A stretch of DNA of 64,000 nucleotides, taken from Echinicola vietnamensis DSM 17526 (lineage in GTDB: Bacteria; Bacteroidota; Bacteroidia; Cytophagales; Cyclobacteriaceae). How positions within the stretch are numbered: position 1 is the stretch's first letter; the number at the start of each line of letters is the position of its first letter. Made by a program: the position numbers and the translations under genes. The notes under the pieces are model-generated. The model saw only the letters and a program-made list of their open reading frames with translations, made no database searches and was not told the origin of the DNA. The stretch is taken from positions 3,846,001-3,910,000 of the forward strand of contig NC_019904.1 of NCBI RefSeq assembly GCF_000325705.1. The letters run 5' to 3'. Positions 45,266 to 53,356 of the stretch are shown here, in pieces.

Positions 45266-47728
45266 TTAAGGGTTGTTCTTAGTGGTAATGAGTACAACAC
45301 CATTTTGAGCGTTCTTACCGTAGAGATTAATAGCGTCTCCATTTTTTAAGATTGAAATAGATTCTATATCCTCTGGATCATAGGCATTTTTCAGCTCCGA
45401 TTTTCTAGTGAATGCATCATCCACCATGAAAATAGGGTCCGCACCTAAAGTTAATTTTGGTTCACTATTTTTGGTTTTTTGGATACTGCTAGCAGGTTGC
45501 TTTTTCGGAAGTGACACCCCCTCTTTCAAAGTAATCTCAATAACGCCATGCTTGCCATTGTCTTCATATTTTTCAATGGCTGATGCTCCTTTCAGGACAT
45601 TGATGGATTTAATGTCCTCAGGGGAAACCTTACTGATATCTTCCTTTGGATATTCTTCGCCGTTAATTACGTATAGCGGATCTTCTCCTATTTCATCGAA
45701 CTTGCCGGATGAATCTATGGCAGGCTTCTGGGGACGGCCATTGTCGTCTTTCTTGATACTTACGGTATTGTATCCTACGACTACCACATCATCGAGTTGG
45801 TTGGGCTGGGGAGTGCCAATTGCCTTGGTATTCAATTCAAATTTAATGGGTACCTTCATCTCGACTGGTACGTTTTTGCCACGCTGCTGACCAGGTGTCC
45901 ATTTGGGGGCGTTTGCCACTAACCTCATGGCTTCTTCATCCGCTCCGCTGCCGATCCCTCTTAGGATTTTAGGGTTTTGAAGGCTGCCATCCTCATCTAC
46001 AATAAAGCTGACATAAACGGTTCCTTCCACGCCTTTTTCCTGAGCGGTTTTGGGATAGATCAAATTTTTGGACACATAATCCGTCCAGCCTTCCATGCCA
46101 CCTTGTGGAGAGGGCATATTTTCGACAACATCAAACACCTCCTTATCGGAAGCGTAGGAGGGAGGGGAAAAGAACGTGGAGGATTTGGCCACTTCACCCT
46201 TGAGTTTAAACCGGATGGGGAGCACCATTAAGGTGTTGACGGGTTTTCCATCGATGATGCCTGGATTCCATTTTGGCATGCTTTCAAGGGAGAAAATTCT
46301 CAGGATCTCATCGTCCAGTCCCATGCCCAAAGATTTTTTAAGCGTGGGCTGCAAGACCTCGCCCGCTTTACTGACCACAAACTCGATGTAGATGTCTCCG
46401 GTCATGCCCATTTTACGGGCCTGGGTGGGGTATTTTAGGTTTTTGGATAGGAACTTATTCCATTCCCCCATACCGCCTTTTGCCTCCGGCATTTTATCAG
46501 CAGAGGTATGGAGCTCCTGCGTGTCATATTTTTTGATGAAGTTGCTGTGTCGCTTGAATACATTGATCATAGCCATGACATCAGCGTATTCTTGGTCATT
46601 GGAAATATCGCCAATTTCATATTGGAGGTTTCCAAGTTGGGCGGTGACTTTGCCGTCTTTTAGATCCGAAACATATTCATAATGGGTAGGATTCGGAATG
46701 TGCACGACTCTTGTGCTTACGTTGATTGTGTCTTGAGCCTGCTCGATCAGCTCCTTCATATTAGCCAAGCTCATGCTTGACTCTGTGTTGAAGAAACCGG
46801 AAGTGGAAATGGTTTTCATGGAGACCAAGCCCAGTAACATCCCCGTAAGGGGCACCACCATCAGCAACTTAAACCAATTGGTCTTTTTGTTGTTTTTCAT
46901 CATCATAATGCGTTTTAAGGTTGTCGATCTAATAAAATAGTTGCCAACAGGAAGATCTAGTCCCTTAAATGCTATTTTGACAATAAGATTCGTGTAGGTA
47001 TCCTTATTTGCAGCTTGCTTGACCACGTTGGCGTCTGCCGAATATTCGTGGGTGTCAATTAAAGCACTCCGCATCAAATGGATGCCCGGGTTAAACCAAA
47101 ATAAAATGCTCAACACTTGATAATACATCATATCCCAGGAATGCCCTTGCCGGATATGTTCAATTTCATGTTTGATGATATGTTCTTTTTCTTCTGGCCT
47201 GAGCTCTTGGCTGTCATCCCAAAATAGCCGATTGAAAAAAGAAAAAACCGGTGCCAGGCCGAAGGTAGGAATCAAAAAGTAACTGCTTTTTAAATTGAAG
47301 ACAGTTTGATACCAGCCCTTTTCCGTTAATAACCTTAGTTGTAAAAACTGCCACAACAGTCGGAAGGTGAGTAACAGGGCGATCACCAAGTACCCCAAGA
47401 ACAAATAGTCCTTCCATTCCAACAGGATGGGAAGCTTGGTGCTTTCGACGGTGACTTCAGGAAGGCCATAACTCGCCGCAATGTCCTCTTTGGCCTCTTG
47501 AGCAGTCAAATACTGTAAAAAGTCCGTGTTTTCTAAGGATATGGTGGGTTTGGAAAACTCCACCGGGATTTCGATCAAGGGGAAAAGCAAGGCCAGCACA
47601 GGGGTGATTAGCAGAAACACCCGCGTAAAACCAAAAACCTTTTCCCTCCTCAGGAAACACCAATATATCCCGAAAAAAAATAACAGGCAGAATGAACTCT
47701 GCCAGATATAGTCGATCAGATGTGCCAT
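45266..47728 (-). CDS. BlaR1/M56-type membrane sensor protease with TonB and plug domains
   Basis: 820 residues. Four membrane segments in 1-305. The M56 zinc site IIKHEIEHIRQGH (HEIEH at 187-191) with a downstream HEYSADANVV. Then two TonB C-terminal domains (about 405-495, KYPTQARKMGMTGDIYIEFVVSKAGEVLQP; about 540-630, YPKTAQEKGVEGTVYVSFIVDEDG) and two TonB-receptor plug-like segments (about 690-750, YVINGEEYPKEDISKVSPEDI; about 775-818, IFMVDDAFTRKSEL). It probably senses envelope signals and cleaves the BlaI-type repressor encoded 5 bases upstream. The sensing role of the added domains is inference. Confidence 0.88.
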   Translation of the reverse strand: MAHLIDYIWQSSFCLLFFFGIYWCFLRREKVFGFTRVFLLITPVLALLFPLIEIPVEFSKPTISLENTDFLQYLTAQEAKEDIAASYGLPEVTVESTKLPILLEWKDYLFLGYLVIALLLTFRLLWQFLQLRLLTEKGWYQTVFNLKSSYFLIPTFGLAPVFSFFNRLFWDDSQELRPEEKEHIIKHEIEHIRQGHSWDMMYYQVLSILFWFNPGIHLMRSALIDTHEYSADANVVKQAANKDTYTNLIVKIAFKGLDLPVGNYFIRSTTLKRIMMMKNNKKTNWFKLLMVVPLTGMLLGLVSMKTISTSGFFNTESSMSLANMKELIEQAQDTINVSTRVVHIPNPTHYEYVSDLKDGKVTAQLGNLQYEIGDISNDQEYADVMAMINVFKRHSNFIKKYDTQELHTSADKMPEAKGGMGEWNKFLSKNLKYPTQARKMGMTGDIYIEFVVSKAGEVLQPTLKKSLGMGLDDEILRIFSLESMPKWNPGIIDGKPVNTLMVLPIRFKLKGEVAKSSTFFSPPSYASDKEVFDVVENMPSPQGGMEGWTDYVSKNLIYPKTAQEKGVEGTVYVSFIVDEDGSLQNPKILRGIGSGADEEAMRLVANAPKWTPGQQRGKNVPVEMKVPIKFELNTKAIGTPQPNQLDDVVVVGYNTVSIKKDDNGRPQKPAIDSSGKFDEIGEDPLYVINGEEYPKEDISKVSPEDIKSINVLKGASAIEKYEDNGKHGVIEITLKEGVSLPKKQPASSIQKTKNSEPKLTLGADPIFMVDDAFTRKSELKNAYDPEDIESISILKNGDAINLYGKNAQNGVVLITTKNNP

Positions 47729-47733
47729 TTAGT

Positions 47734-48096
47734 TTATTTTACATCGTCTTTTACCTCATTCATTAATTTTTCCAATTCTTTAATGTCCAGGTTTTCGTCC
47801 TTGGCAAAGAAAGATGCCAGCTTTGAAAATGAACCGCCGAAATAACCTGTCAATAGGTTCTTGATAGAGAAACTTCTGTATTGGTCTTTTGTGACGATAG
47901 GGAAGTATTCATGGGACTTTCCATAGGCTTTGTGTTTCACAAAACCTTTCTTTTCCAAAATCCTGATAATGGTAGAAACGGTGTTGTAGGCGGGTTTGGG
48001 TGATGACATTTTGGCCAGGATATCCTTGACAAAGCCTTTCTCGATATCCCACAGGATTTGCATTACTTGTTCCTCTGCTCTTGTTAACTCTCTCAT
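47734..48096 (-). CDS. BlaI/MecI-family transcriptional repressor
   Basis: 120 residues. MRELTRAEEQVMQILWDIEKGFVKDILAKM and KPAYNTVSTIIRILEKKGFVKHKAYGKSHEYFPIVTKDQY form the winged helix of BlaI/MecI. The C-terminal half is the dimerisation helix pair. It is followed after 5 bases by the M56 sensor gene, the typical blaI-blaR1 order. An inverted repeat overlapping its predicted promoter (48203-48246) fits autoregulation. Confidence 0.92.
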   Translation of the reverse strand: MRELTRAEEQVMQILWDIEKGFVKDILAKMSSPKPAYNTVSTIIRILEKKGFVKHKAYGKSHEYFPIVTKDQYRSFSIKNLLTGYFGGSFSKLASFFAKDENLDIKELEKLMNEVKDDVK

Positions 48097-48178
48097 TTTG
48101 GTTCTGTATGTTTTTCTGTCAACTTAATCATTTAGTTTGAAAATAACAAGTAAGGACAGATCTTCCTTTAGGCAAGGA

Positions 48179-48246
48179 TAAAATTAGCCTGAAAAATCTA
48201 GTTAAACAACTATTTTGTTAGTTTTAATTAAAAAGTTAGTTGTTTA
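48179..48246 (-). promoter_or_regulatory. Promoter and candidate BlaI operator
   Basis: Minus-strand TTG (48209-48207), 20 bases, TAATTTTA (48186-48179; consensus TAnnTTTG, one mismatch). A perfect 10-bp inverted repeat TAAACAACTA (48203-48212)/TAGTTGTTTA (48237-48246) covers the -33 element, so a bound repressor would block the promoter. Confidence 0.6.
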
Positions 48247-48249
48247 GGA

Positions 48250-48285
48250 AAAAAGAAAAGGACTGCTCGGGTAGGGCAGTCCTTT
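48250..48285 (-). terminator. Intrinsic terminator after the desaturase gene
   Basis: 10-bp stem AAAGGACTGC/GCAGTCCTTT with TTTTCTTTTTT following on the minus strand. 30 bases past the desaturase stop. Confidence 0.88.
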
Positions 48286-48314
48286 ATATGATCTTTTATG
48301 GGATAATATTTACA

Positions 48315-49064
48315 TCAGGTCGTTCTCAGCTTAATGATGCGTGTAAAGTGCAATAATTTCACCACAGGGTAAGTAGGGTCAAATTCATACCACTTTACGG
48401 CAAAGTTGGGACGATTTGGCAATTTATGGTGGTTGTTTTGGAACAATTCACCTAGCATAAGTACATCCAGTAGCAAGCTGTTTTTGGATTGATCGTTATT
48501 GTCAAAATTAGCGTAACCGTACTTGTGTCCACTCCAGTTTACAATGGCGCCATGTACAGGTCCCATCAAGAAGTGGATCGGTAGTAGGAAGTACATCCAC
48601 CAATGTGTACCGGCCAATTCAAAAACACTTATGCTCAGCACATAGATCGCTACGTAGATTAATCCCCAGGCCACACGGACAAACATACTGTCCGCCATCA
48701 GGTCAAATTTTTTCCAGTCGGGAACATCCTTGGAAAACCTTTCTTCAGGCTTGAGCCTAAAGCTGAAATAATCGTTATAAATATTTTTAGTCTTCCACAT
48801 CATGGTAAAGAGGTTCTCCGTATGATGTGGGCTATGGGGATCTTTTGGGGTGTCGCTATAGGCATGGTGCATCCGGTGTAGGATCGCATAAGCCCTAGGA
48901 GACAAATAAGAACTGCCTTGACAAGCCCAAGTGAAAAGGTAAAAGAACTTTTCCCAAAACTTGTTCATGATGAACATCTGATGTGCTGCATACCGGTGCA
49001 GAAAGAAACTCTGGCAAAACAGCGAGAAATACCAGTGAAGAAGGAAGAATACGATTAGTATCAC
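48315..49064 (-). CDS. Acyl-CoA/fatty acid desaturase
   Basis: 249 residues with the three histidine boxes of membrane diiron desaturases: HRYAAH (23-28), HRMHH and QNNHH, plus four membrane segments. It introduces a cis double bond in acyl chains, likely to tune membrane fluidity. It lacks an N-terminal extension of about 50 residues found in longer delta-9 enzymes, but the catalytic set is complete. A TATCTTTG -7 element lies at 49098-49091 just upstream. Confidence 0.88.
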   Translation of the reverse strand: MILIVFFLLHWYFSLFCQSFFLHRYAAHQMFIMNKFWEKFFYLFTWACQGSSYLSPRAYAILHRMHHAYSDTPKDPHSPHHTENLFTMMWKTKNIYNDYFSFRLKPEERFSKDVPDWKKFDLMADSMFVRVAWGLIYVAIYVLSISVFELAGTHWWMYFLLPIHFLMGPVHGAIVNWSGHKYGYANFDNNDQSKNSLLLDVLMLGELFQNNHHKLPNRPNFAVKWYEFDPTYPVVKLLHFTRIIKLRTT

Positions 49065-49254
49065 TTGATTTTATTGTTGATTTAAGATTACAAAGATAAT
49101 TTCTTAAACCGTAAAATTTGAGTAAGGTCAGATAAATTTTGTTAAAGATGACATTATTCATGATTTTTTGTAAAGATTTTTATTGTATAAGCGTTTTTAA
49201 ACTGGTATTATGCACATACTTTTATGGGGAACTTAAAGATTAAATGCAAAAATT

Positions 49255-49626
49255 ATGAGTGGTAATCGCAATAGCTGGGGTAATGTCCTCGTCCAGCTGG
49301 TGGTTGGGGGCTTGGGGGTCATTATTACAGGATATCTTTTGCCTGGAGTATATGTGGAAGATTTCTGGATAGGGATAGTCATCGCAGCGGTCATCAGTTT
49401 ACTGAATTATACCATAAAACCTATCCTAATAATTTTGACCATTCCCATTACAATTGTGACCTTGGGGTTGTTCTTGCTGGTAATTAATGCACTGATTATT
49501 TTATTTGCTGCGGAAATTATCCCGGGTTTTGTGGTAGACGGCTTTTGGTGGGCGCTGCTATTCAGTTTTATTTTGTCGATTATCAATGCCATTTTTGGCG
49601 TTTCTTTGTTCGATAATGAAAAGTGA
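49255..49626 (+). CDS. Phage holin family protein (PF04020, YvlD-like)
   Basis: 123 residues, four membrane helices. NVLVQLVVGGLGVIITGYLLPGV, LNYTIKPILIILTIPITIVTLGLFLLVINALIILFA and DGFWWALLFSFILSIINAIFG form the YvlD pattern. Despite the name it is a chromosomal membrane protein with no known role in lysis. Divergent from the desaturase gene. Confidence 0.88.
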   Translation: MSGNRNSWGNVLVQLVVGGLGVIITGYLLPGVYVEDFWIGIVIAAVISLLNYTIKPILIILTIPITIVTLGLFLLVINALIILFAAEIIPGFVVDGFWWALLFSFILSIINAIFGVSLFDNEK

Positions 49627-49942
49627 TTTCGATTTTCCAGGCTATGTGCCAATTTTAAACAAAAAACTGCTTTACGACGTTTATGAATGGTTCTGTTACC
49701 CTGAAAGAATTAATTTGGAGGTGACATGAATCGGTAATTTCTGAGGAATCGCATAATTCAATTGGCATAAGGCTGATGTTGGAACAAGGCTTCTGAAATT
49801 TTTCTACATTCATTTCTTTTTAATGTAATTAATTGTAATTTAATTACTTATAAAGTTTGAGTGTAGATTGGTACAATTCAGGATGTACATTTTTATATCA
49901 ATTGATTAGATTATTAGTTAATACACCCTTTTGACAGTAGAT
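49627..49942. other. Intergenic region with an AT-rich palindrome
   Basis: About 315 bases. GTAATTAA (49825-49832) and TTAATTAC (49840-49847) form a short dyad that could be an operator for the gene at 49943. No gene, repeat or RNA recognised. Confidence 0.4.
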
Positions 49943-50500
49943 ATGTTATATAAGAATGATGGGTTTAAGCCCGAGACAATCAAAGCCCTAAAGGAAGAAT
50001 TAAAGGCTTCAGGTAAATCCTACAAGGTAATTCCTTCAGATGGGAACAATGAAGAATTTGTCAACTTTTACTTTATTGGGATGTTTGAAGGAAGGGAAGT
50101 GATATATGACGCAGCGCTTTATACGCTGAGGCTACATCACTCGAGCGAAATTTATGAGCTGGCAGAACATAAGGCTGCCCAGAAATTCCCTAACTTCAAA
50201 GGAATTCACTATGAGGAGGATGAGAATGGTAACCTGAAACCCTTGGACAATGATGAAGAAGAGATCGGGTGGTTTATAACGGAGATCATCATGGATTTGG
50301 AAGAGGAAGAAGCTGTGAAAGTACAGGAGTTTATTGACATGGATACCAACCATGATTTTGGGATTGGAGTGGATGCGGCATTGCACGTTGATCATATTGA
50401 CGATGCAGTGATCAAAAAATTTATCAAGGAATTTAACGATGATACGATCAAGTTGGATGACACCCTTTATTCTTTTCAGTCGGAGGATATTGAGGAGTAA
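49943..50500 (+). CDS. Conserved hypothetical acidic protein
   Basis: 185 residues from ATG 49943. A TTG four codons upstream is less likely. No signal peptide or membrane segment. Very acidic, with NFYFIGMFEGREVIYDAALYTLRLHHSSEIYELAEHKA and a repeated DEEEIGWFITEIIMDLEEEEAVKV region. I cannot place it in a named family, but the even composition and clean ends argue for a real gene. A terminator follows within 60 bases. Confidence 0.65.
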   Translation: MLYKNDGFKPETIKALKEELKASGKSYKVIPSDGNNEEFVNFYFIGMFEGREVIYDAALYTLRLHHSSEIYELAEHKAAQKFPNFKGIHYEEDENGNLKPLDNDEEEIGWFITEIIMDLEEEEAVKVQEFIDMDTNHDFGIGVDAALHVDHIDDAVIKKFIKEFNDDTIKLDDTLYSFQSEDIEE

Positions 50501-50525
50501 TTGTCATTTTTAAAACTTATTGGAC

Positions 50526-50560
50526 AAACCGTTTGTTGACCTTCAGCAAACGGTTTTTAT
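50526..50560 (+). terminator. Intrinsic terminator after the acidic hypothetical gene
   Basis: 10-bp stem AAACCGTTTG/CAAACGGTTT with an 11-base loop and a T-rich tail on the plus strand, 26 bases past the stop. Confidence 0.85.
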
Positions 50561-50570
50561 TTGTTTACTT

Positions 50571-51473
50571 ATGTTAAAGATTGCTTGGTCTCCCAAATAT
50601 GCCCATCCGCTGCCAGCAGGGCATAGGTTTCCGATGGAAAAATATGAACTGCTCCCAGAACAGCTGTTGTATGAAGGCACCATCGCGGCGCATAACCTTT
50701 TCGAACCTAACGCGCTGAGCGAGGAGTGGATTGTCGGCCCGCACAAAGCAGGCTACCTCCAGAAACTTACCGAACTGTCCCTTACCAAATCTGAAATCAG
50801 AAAGACTGGCTTTCCGCTAAGTGCTGCTTTGGTGGAGCGGGAGATTCACATCATGGATGGCTCTGTCCAAGGTTGTCTTTTTGCACTGAAACATGGGATA
50901 GCAATGAACATTGCCGGAGGCACCCATCATGCTTTTTCGGACAGAGGAGAAGGGTTTTGCCTGCTCAATGACATTGCCATTTCAGCCAATTACCTGGTCC
51001 AGAAAAAGCTGGCCAAGCAAGTGTTGGTGGTGGACCTGGATGTGCACCAAGGCAACGGGACGGCAGAAATTTTCAAAGACAATCCGGCAGTCTTTACATT
51101 CAGCATGCATGGTGCGGCCAATTATCCCCTGCACAAGGAAACATCGGATCTGGATGTGCCCTTGCCCGACAAAGTGGGGGATGAATTCTACATCAGGAAG
51201 CTTAAAGAACATCTCCCGCCGTTATTGGATCAGGTGGAGCCTGATTTTATCATCTATCAATGCGGCGTGGATGTCTTGTCCACCGATAAACTGGGACGAT
51301 TGGGAGTGAGCATTGAAGGGTGTAAGGAGCGCGACCGTTTGGTGCTGGAACTGGCTCATCAGCATGAATTGCCCATCATGTGCTGCATGGGAGGAGGATA
51401 TTCCGAAAAAATCAGTCATATCATTGAAGCCCACGCCAACACATACCGATTGGCCCAAGAGCTGTTTTTTTAA
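50571..51473 (+). CDS. Histone-deacetylase-family hydrolase
   Basis: 300 residues from ATG 50571. The longer frame from a TTG at 50520 runs through the terminator hairpin and is rejected. Zinc and catalytic motifs of the HDAC/acetylpolyamine amidohydrolase family are present: IAGGTHHAFSDRGEGFCLLND, VLVVDLDVHQGNGTAEIF, GVDVLSTDKLGRLGVS and CCMGGGYS with the active Tyr. In bacteria these deacetylate acetylpolyamines, acetoin-pathway proteins or other acyl amides. The true substrate is unknown. Confidence 0.88.
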   Translation: MLKIAWSPKYAHPLPAGHRFPMEKYELLPEQLLYEGTIAAHNLFEPNALSEEWIVGPHKAGYLQKLTELSLTKSEIRKTGFPLSAALVEREIHIMDGSVQGCLFALKHGIAMNIAGGTHHAFSDRGEGFCLLNDIAISANYLVQKKLAKQVLVVDLDVHQGNGTAEIFKDNPAVFTFSMHGAANYPLHKETSDLDVPLPDKVGDEFYIRKLKEHLPPLLDQVEPDFIIYQCGVDVLSTDKLGRLGVSIEGCKERDRLVLELAHQHELPIMCCMGGGYSEKISHIIEAHANTYRLAQELFF

Positions 51474-51580
51474 CGGTTTTTCTGGAGCAAAGCAAAAATA
51501 GGTGCTGTATTGTATAATGCACCAAAGGCATGATTGGGGCCGGTTGGTGTTAATTATAGCCTTCAAATCATCAATTACAA

Positions 51581-51610
51581 TTTGTAGAATGAGAACTTTG
51601 TTTATATTTG
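51581..51610 (+). promoter_or_regulatory. Promoter of the ompH-like gene
   Basis: TTTG (51581-51584), 18 bases, TATATTTG (51603-51610), an exact Bacteroidota TTTG/TAnnTTTG pair. The GTG start follows 28 bases later. Confidence 0.7.
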
Positions 51611-51638
51611 CGGCAAGTTGAAATAATAAAGAAAAAAA

Positions 51639-52277
51639 GTGAAAAACATTAGCAAAGCATTAGGCATTTTAGGAATGGCTGCAATTCTTTTTACAGCCTG
51701 TAACCAAGGAAACCAAGGAACCTCTACAAGCTCTGATGATTCCAAGGGCAGTACAATGGATTTAAGTGAAGTGAAAATTGCTTATATCAATACCGATAGT
51801 GTGATCAATAACTATCAATTTTTCAAGGACAAGTCCGATGAGATCTCCGAGAAAGGAAAACGTTATGAGAGCGAGTTGGCCAATCGTGCAAAGGGATTTG
51901 AGCAGGAGGTAGCCAATTTTCAGCAATCTGCTCAAAACATGACACCGAACCAATCCAGGGCCAAGCAGGAGGATTTGATGAAGAAAGAGCAAAACCTGAT
52001 GACCTATAGGAACAACTTGATGCAAGAGCTTTCTGCCGATGAGACCAACCTTTACAATGAGGTATACGATAAAATTCAGGAATTCATGAAAGGCTATGCG
52101 GAAGAAAATGGCTTGGAGATGGTGCTGAGCTATACCCGAGGTGGAGGGGTATGGTATGCCCATGAGGCCATGGATGTCACCAAGGATGTGACCAAGGGCC
52201 TAAATGAAGCGTATAAAGCAGGGGACACTGCTGCTCCAGCAGAAGCAGAAAAAGACAGTACAGCTGCAGGTGAATAA
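51639..52277 (+). CDS. OmpH/Skp-like lipoprotein
   Basis: 212 residues from GTG 51639. Lipobox FTAC (Cys21) and a Ser/Thr-rich linker. Then the OmpH pattern: KIAYINTDSVINNYQFFKDKSDEI, a long coiled coil (NRAKGFEQEVANFQQSAQNMTPNQSRAKQEDL) and the closing EENGLEMVLSYTRGGGVWYAHEAMDVT. Skp-type proteins chaperone outer-membrane proteins. The lipid anchor is common in this lineage. Own promoter upstream, own terminator downstream. Confidence 0.88.
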   Translation: MKNISKALGILGMAAILFTACNQGNQGTSTSSDDSKGSTMDLSEVKIAYINTDSVINNYQFFKDKSDEISEKGKRYESELANRAKGFEQEVANFQQSAQNMTPNQSRAKQEDLMKKEQNLMTYRNNLMQELSADETNLYNEVYDKIQEFMKGYAEENGLEMVLSYTRGGGVWYAHEAMDVTKDVTKGLNEAYKAGDTAAPAEAEKDSTAAGE

Positions 52278-52306
52278 GCCATCCTGAGGGACAATAGAAA
52301 CGATCA

Positions 52307-52336
52307 AAAGCCCGGAAATGTCCGGGCTTTTTTTGT
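52307..52336 (+). terminator. Intrinsic terminator after the ompH-like gene
   Basis: 10-bp stem AAAGCCCGGA/TCCGGGCTTT, 4-base loop, then TTTTTGT. 30 bases past the stop. Confidence 0.92.
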
Positions 52337-52383
52337 ATCAGATAATATCAGTAATTTTAGTGAGGACGTAAACGATATTCTTG

Positions 52384-53355
52384 ATGAAAATAACAGAATT
52401 TCTCAAACACAACTACAGACATTTTAATGCTGCCGCTTTGATCGATGCAGCAGACGGCTACAAGGCCCATTTGGACAATAACGGTAAAATGATGGTGACC
52501 CTTGCCGGGGCCATGTCCACTGCAGAATTGGGAATTTCTCTAGCAGAGATGATCCGTCAGGACAAAGTACAGATCATCACCTGTACCGGGGCTAACCTCG
52601 AAGAGGATGTTTTTAACCTGGTGGCGCATGATTATTATGAGCGAGTACCACATTATCGTCAGCTTTCACCACAAGAGGAACAGGATTTGCTAGACAGACA
52701 CATGAACAGGGTGACGGATACCTGTATTCCGGAAATGGAAGCGATGAGGAGGATAGAAAATGTCATTTTGGAGGAATGGGTAAAAGCCGACCGTGCAGGC
52801 GAAAGCTATTTCCCTCATGAGTTTTTCTATAAAATCTTGCTTTCGGGAAAACTGGAAAAGGATTATCAGATAGACCCTAAAAACAGTTGGCTGCTAGAAG
52901 CGGCCAAAAAGAACCTTCCGATCATCGTACCGGGATGGGAAGATTCTACACTGGGCAATATGTTTGCAGGACATGTGATCACAGGAGATGTGAAAAATGT
53001 CCATACCGTTAAAACCGGTATTCAGTACATGATGTATCTGGCAGAGTGGTATACCGAAAATGCTACCGACGACAGTACGGTAGGCTTCTTCCAGATAGGA
53101 GGAGGGATTGCGGGAGATTTTCCGATCTGTGTGGTGCCGATGCTTCATCAGGATTTGCAGCGAGAAAATGTACCGCTTTGGGGGTATTTCTGCCAAATTT
53201 CCGACTCGACTACTTCATATGGTTCTTATTCTGGCGCCGTGCCGAATGAAAAAATCACATGGGGTAAGCTGGGGATCGACACGCCAAAATACATCATCGA
53301 ATCTGATGCGACCATTGTGGCCCCATTGGTATTTGCGATTGTATTAGATCAATAA
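52384..53355 (+). CDS. Deoxyhypusine-synthase-like protein
   Basis: 323 residues from ATG 52384. GKMMVTLAGAMSTAELGISLAEMI, IITCTGANLEEDVFNL, VPGWEDSTLGNMF and FFQIGGGIAGDFPICVVPML match the NAD- and polyamine-binding features of deoxyhypusine synthase. Bacteria lack eIF5A, so these homologs act on other amines (for example homospermidine formation) or have unknown roles. A lysine equivalent to the catalytic one is present in PNEKITWGKL. Two bases from its stop starts the OmpA/PD40 gene. Confidence 0.82.
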   Translation: MKITEFLKHNYRHFNAAALIDAADGYKAHLDNNGKMMVTLAGAMSTAELGISLAEMIRQDKVQIITCTGANLEEDVFNLVAHDYYERVPHYRQLSPQEEQDLLDRHMNRVTDTCIPEMEAMRRIENVILEEWVKADRAGESYFPHEFFYKILLSGKLEKDYQIDPKNSWLLEAAKKNLPIIVPGWEDSTLGNMFAGHVITGDVKNVHTVKTGIQYMMYLAEWYTENATDDSTVGFFQIGGGIAGDFPICVVPMLHQDLQRENVPLWGYFCQISDSTTSYGSYSGAVPNEKITWGKLGIDTPKYIIESDATIVAPLVFAIVLDQ

Positions 53356-53356
53356 A

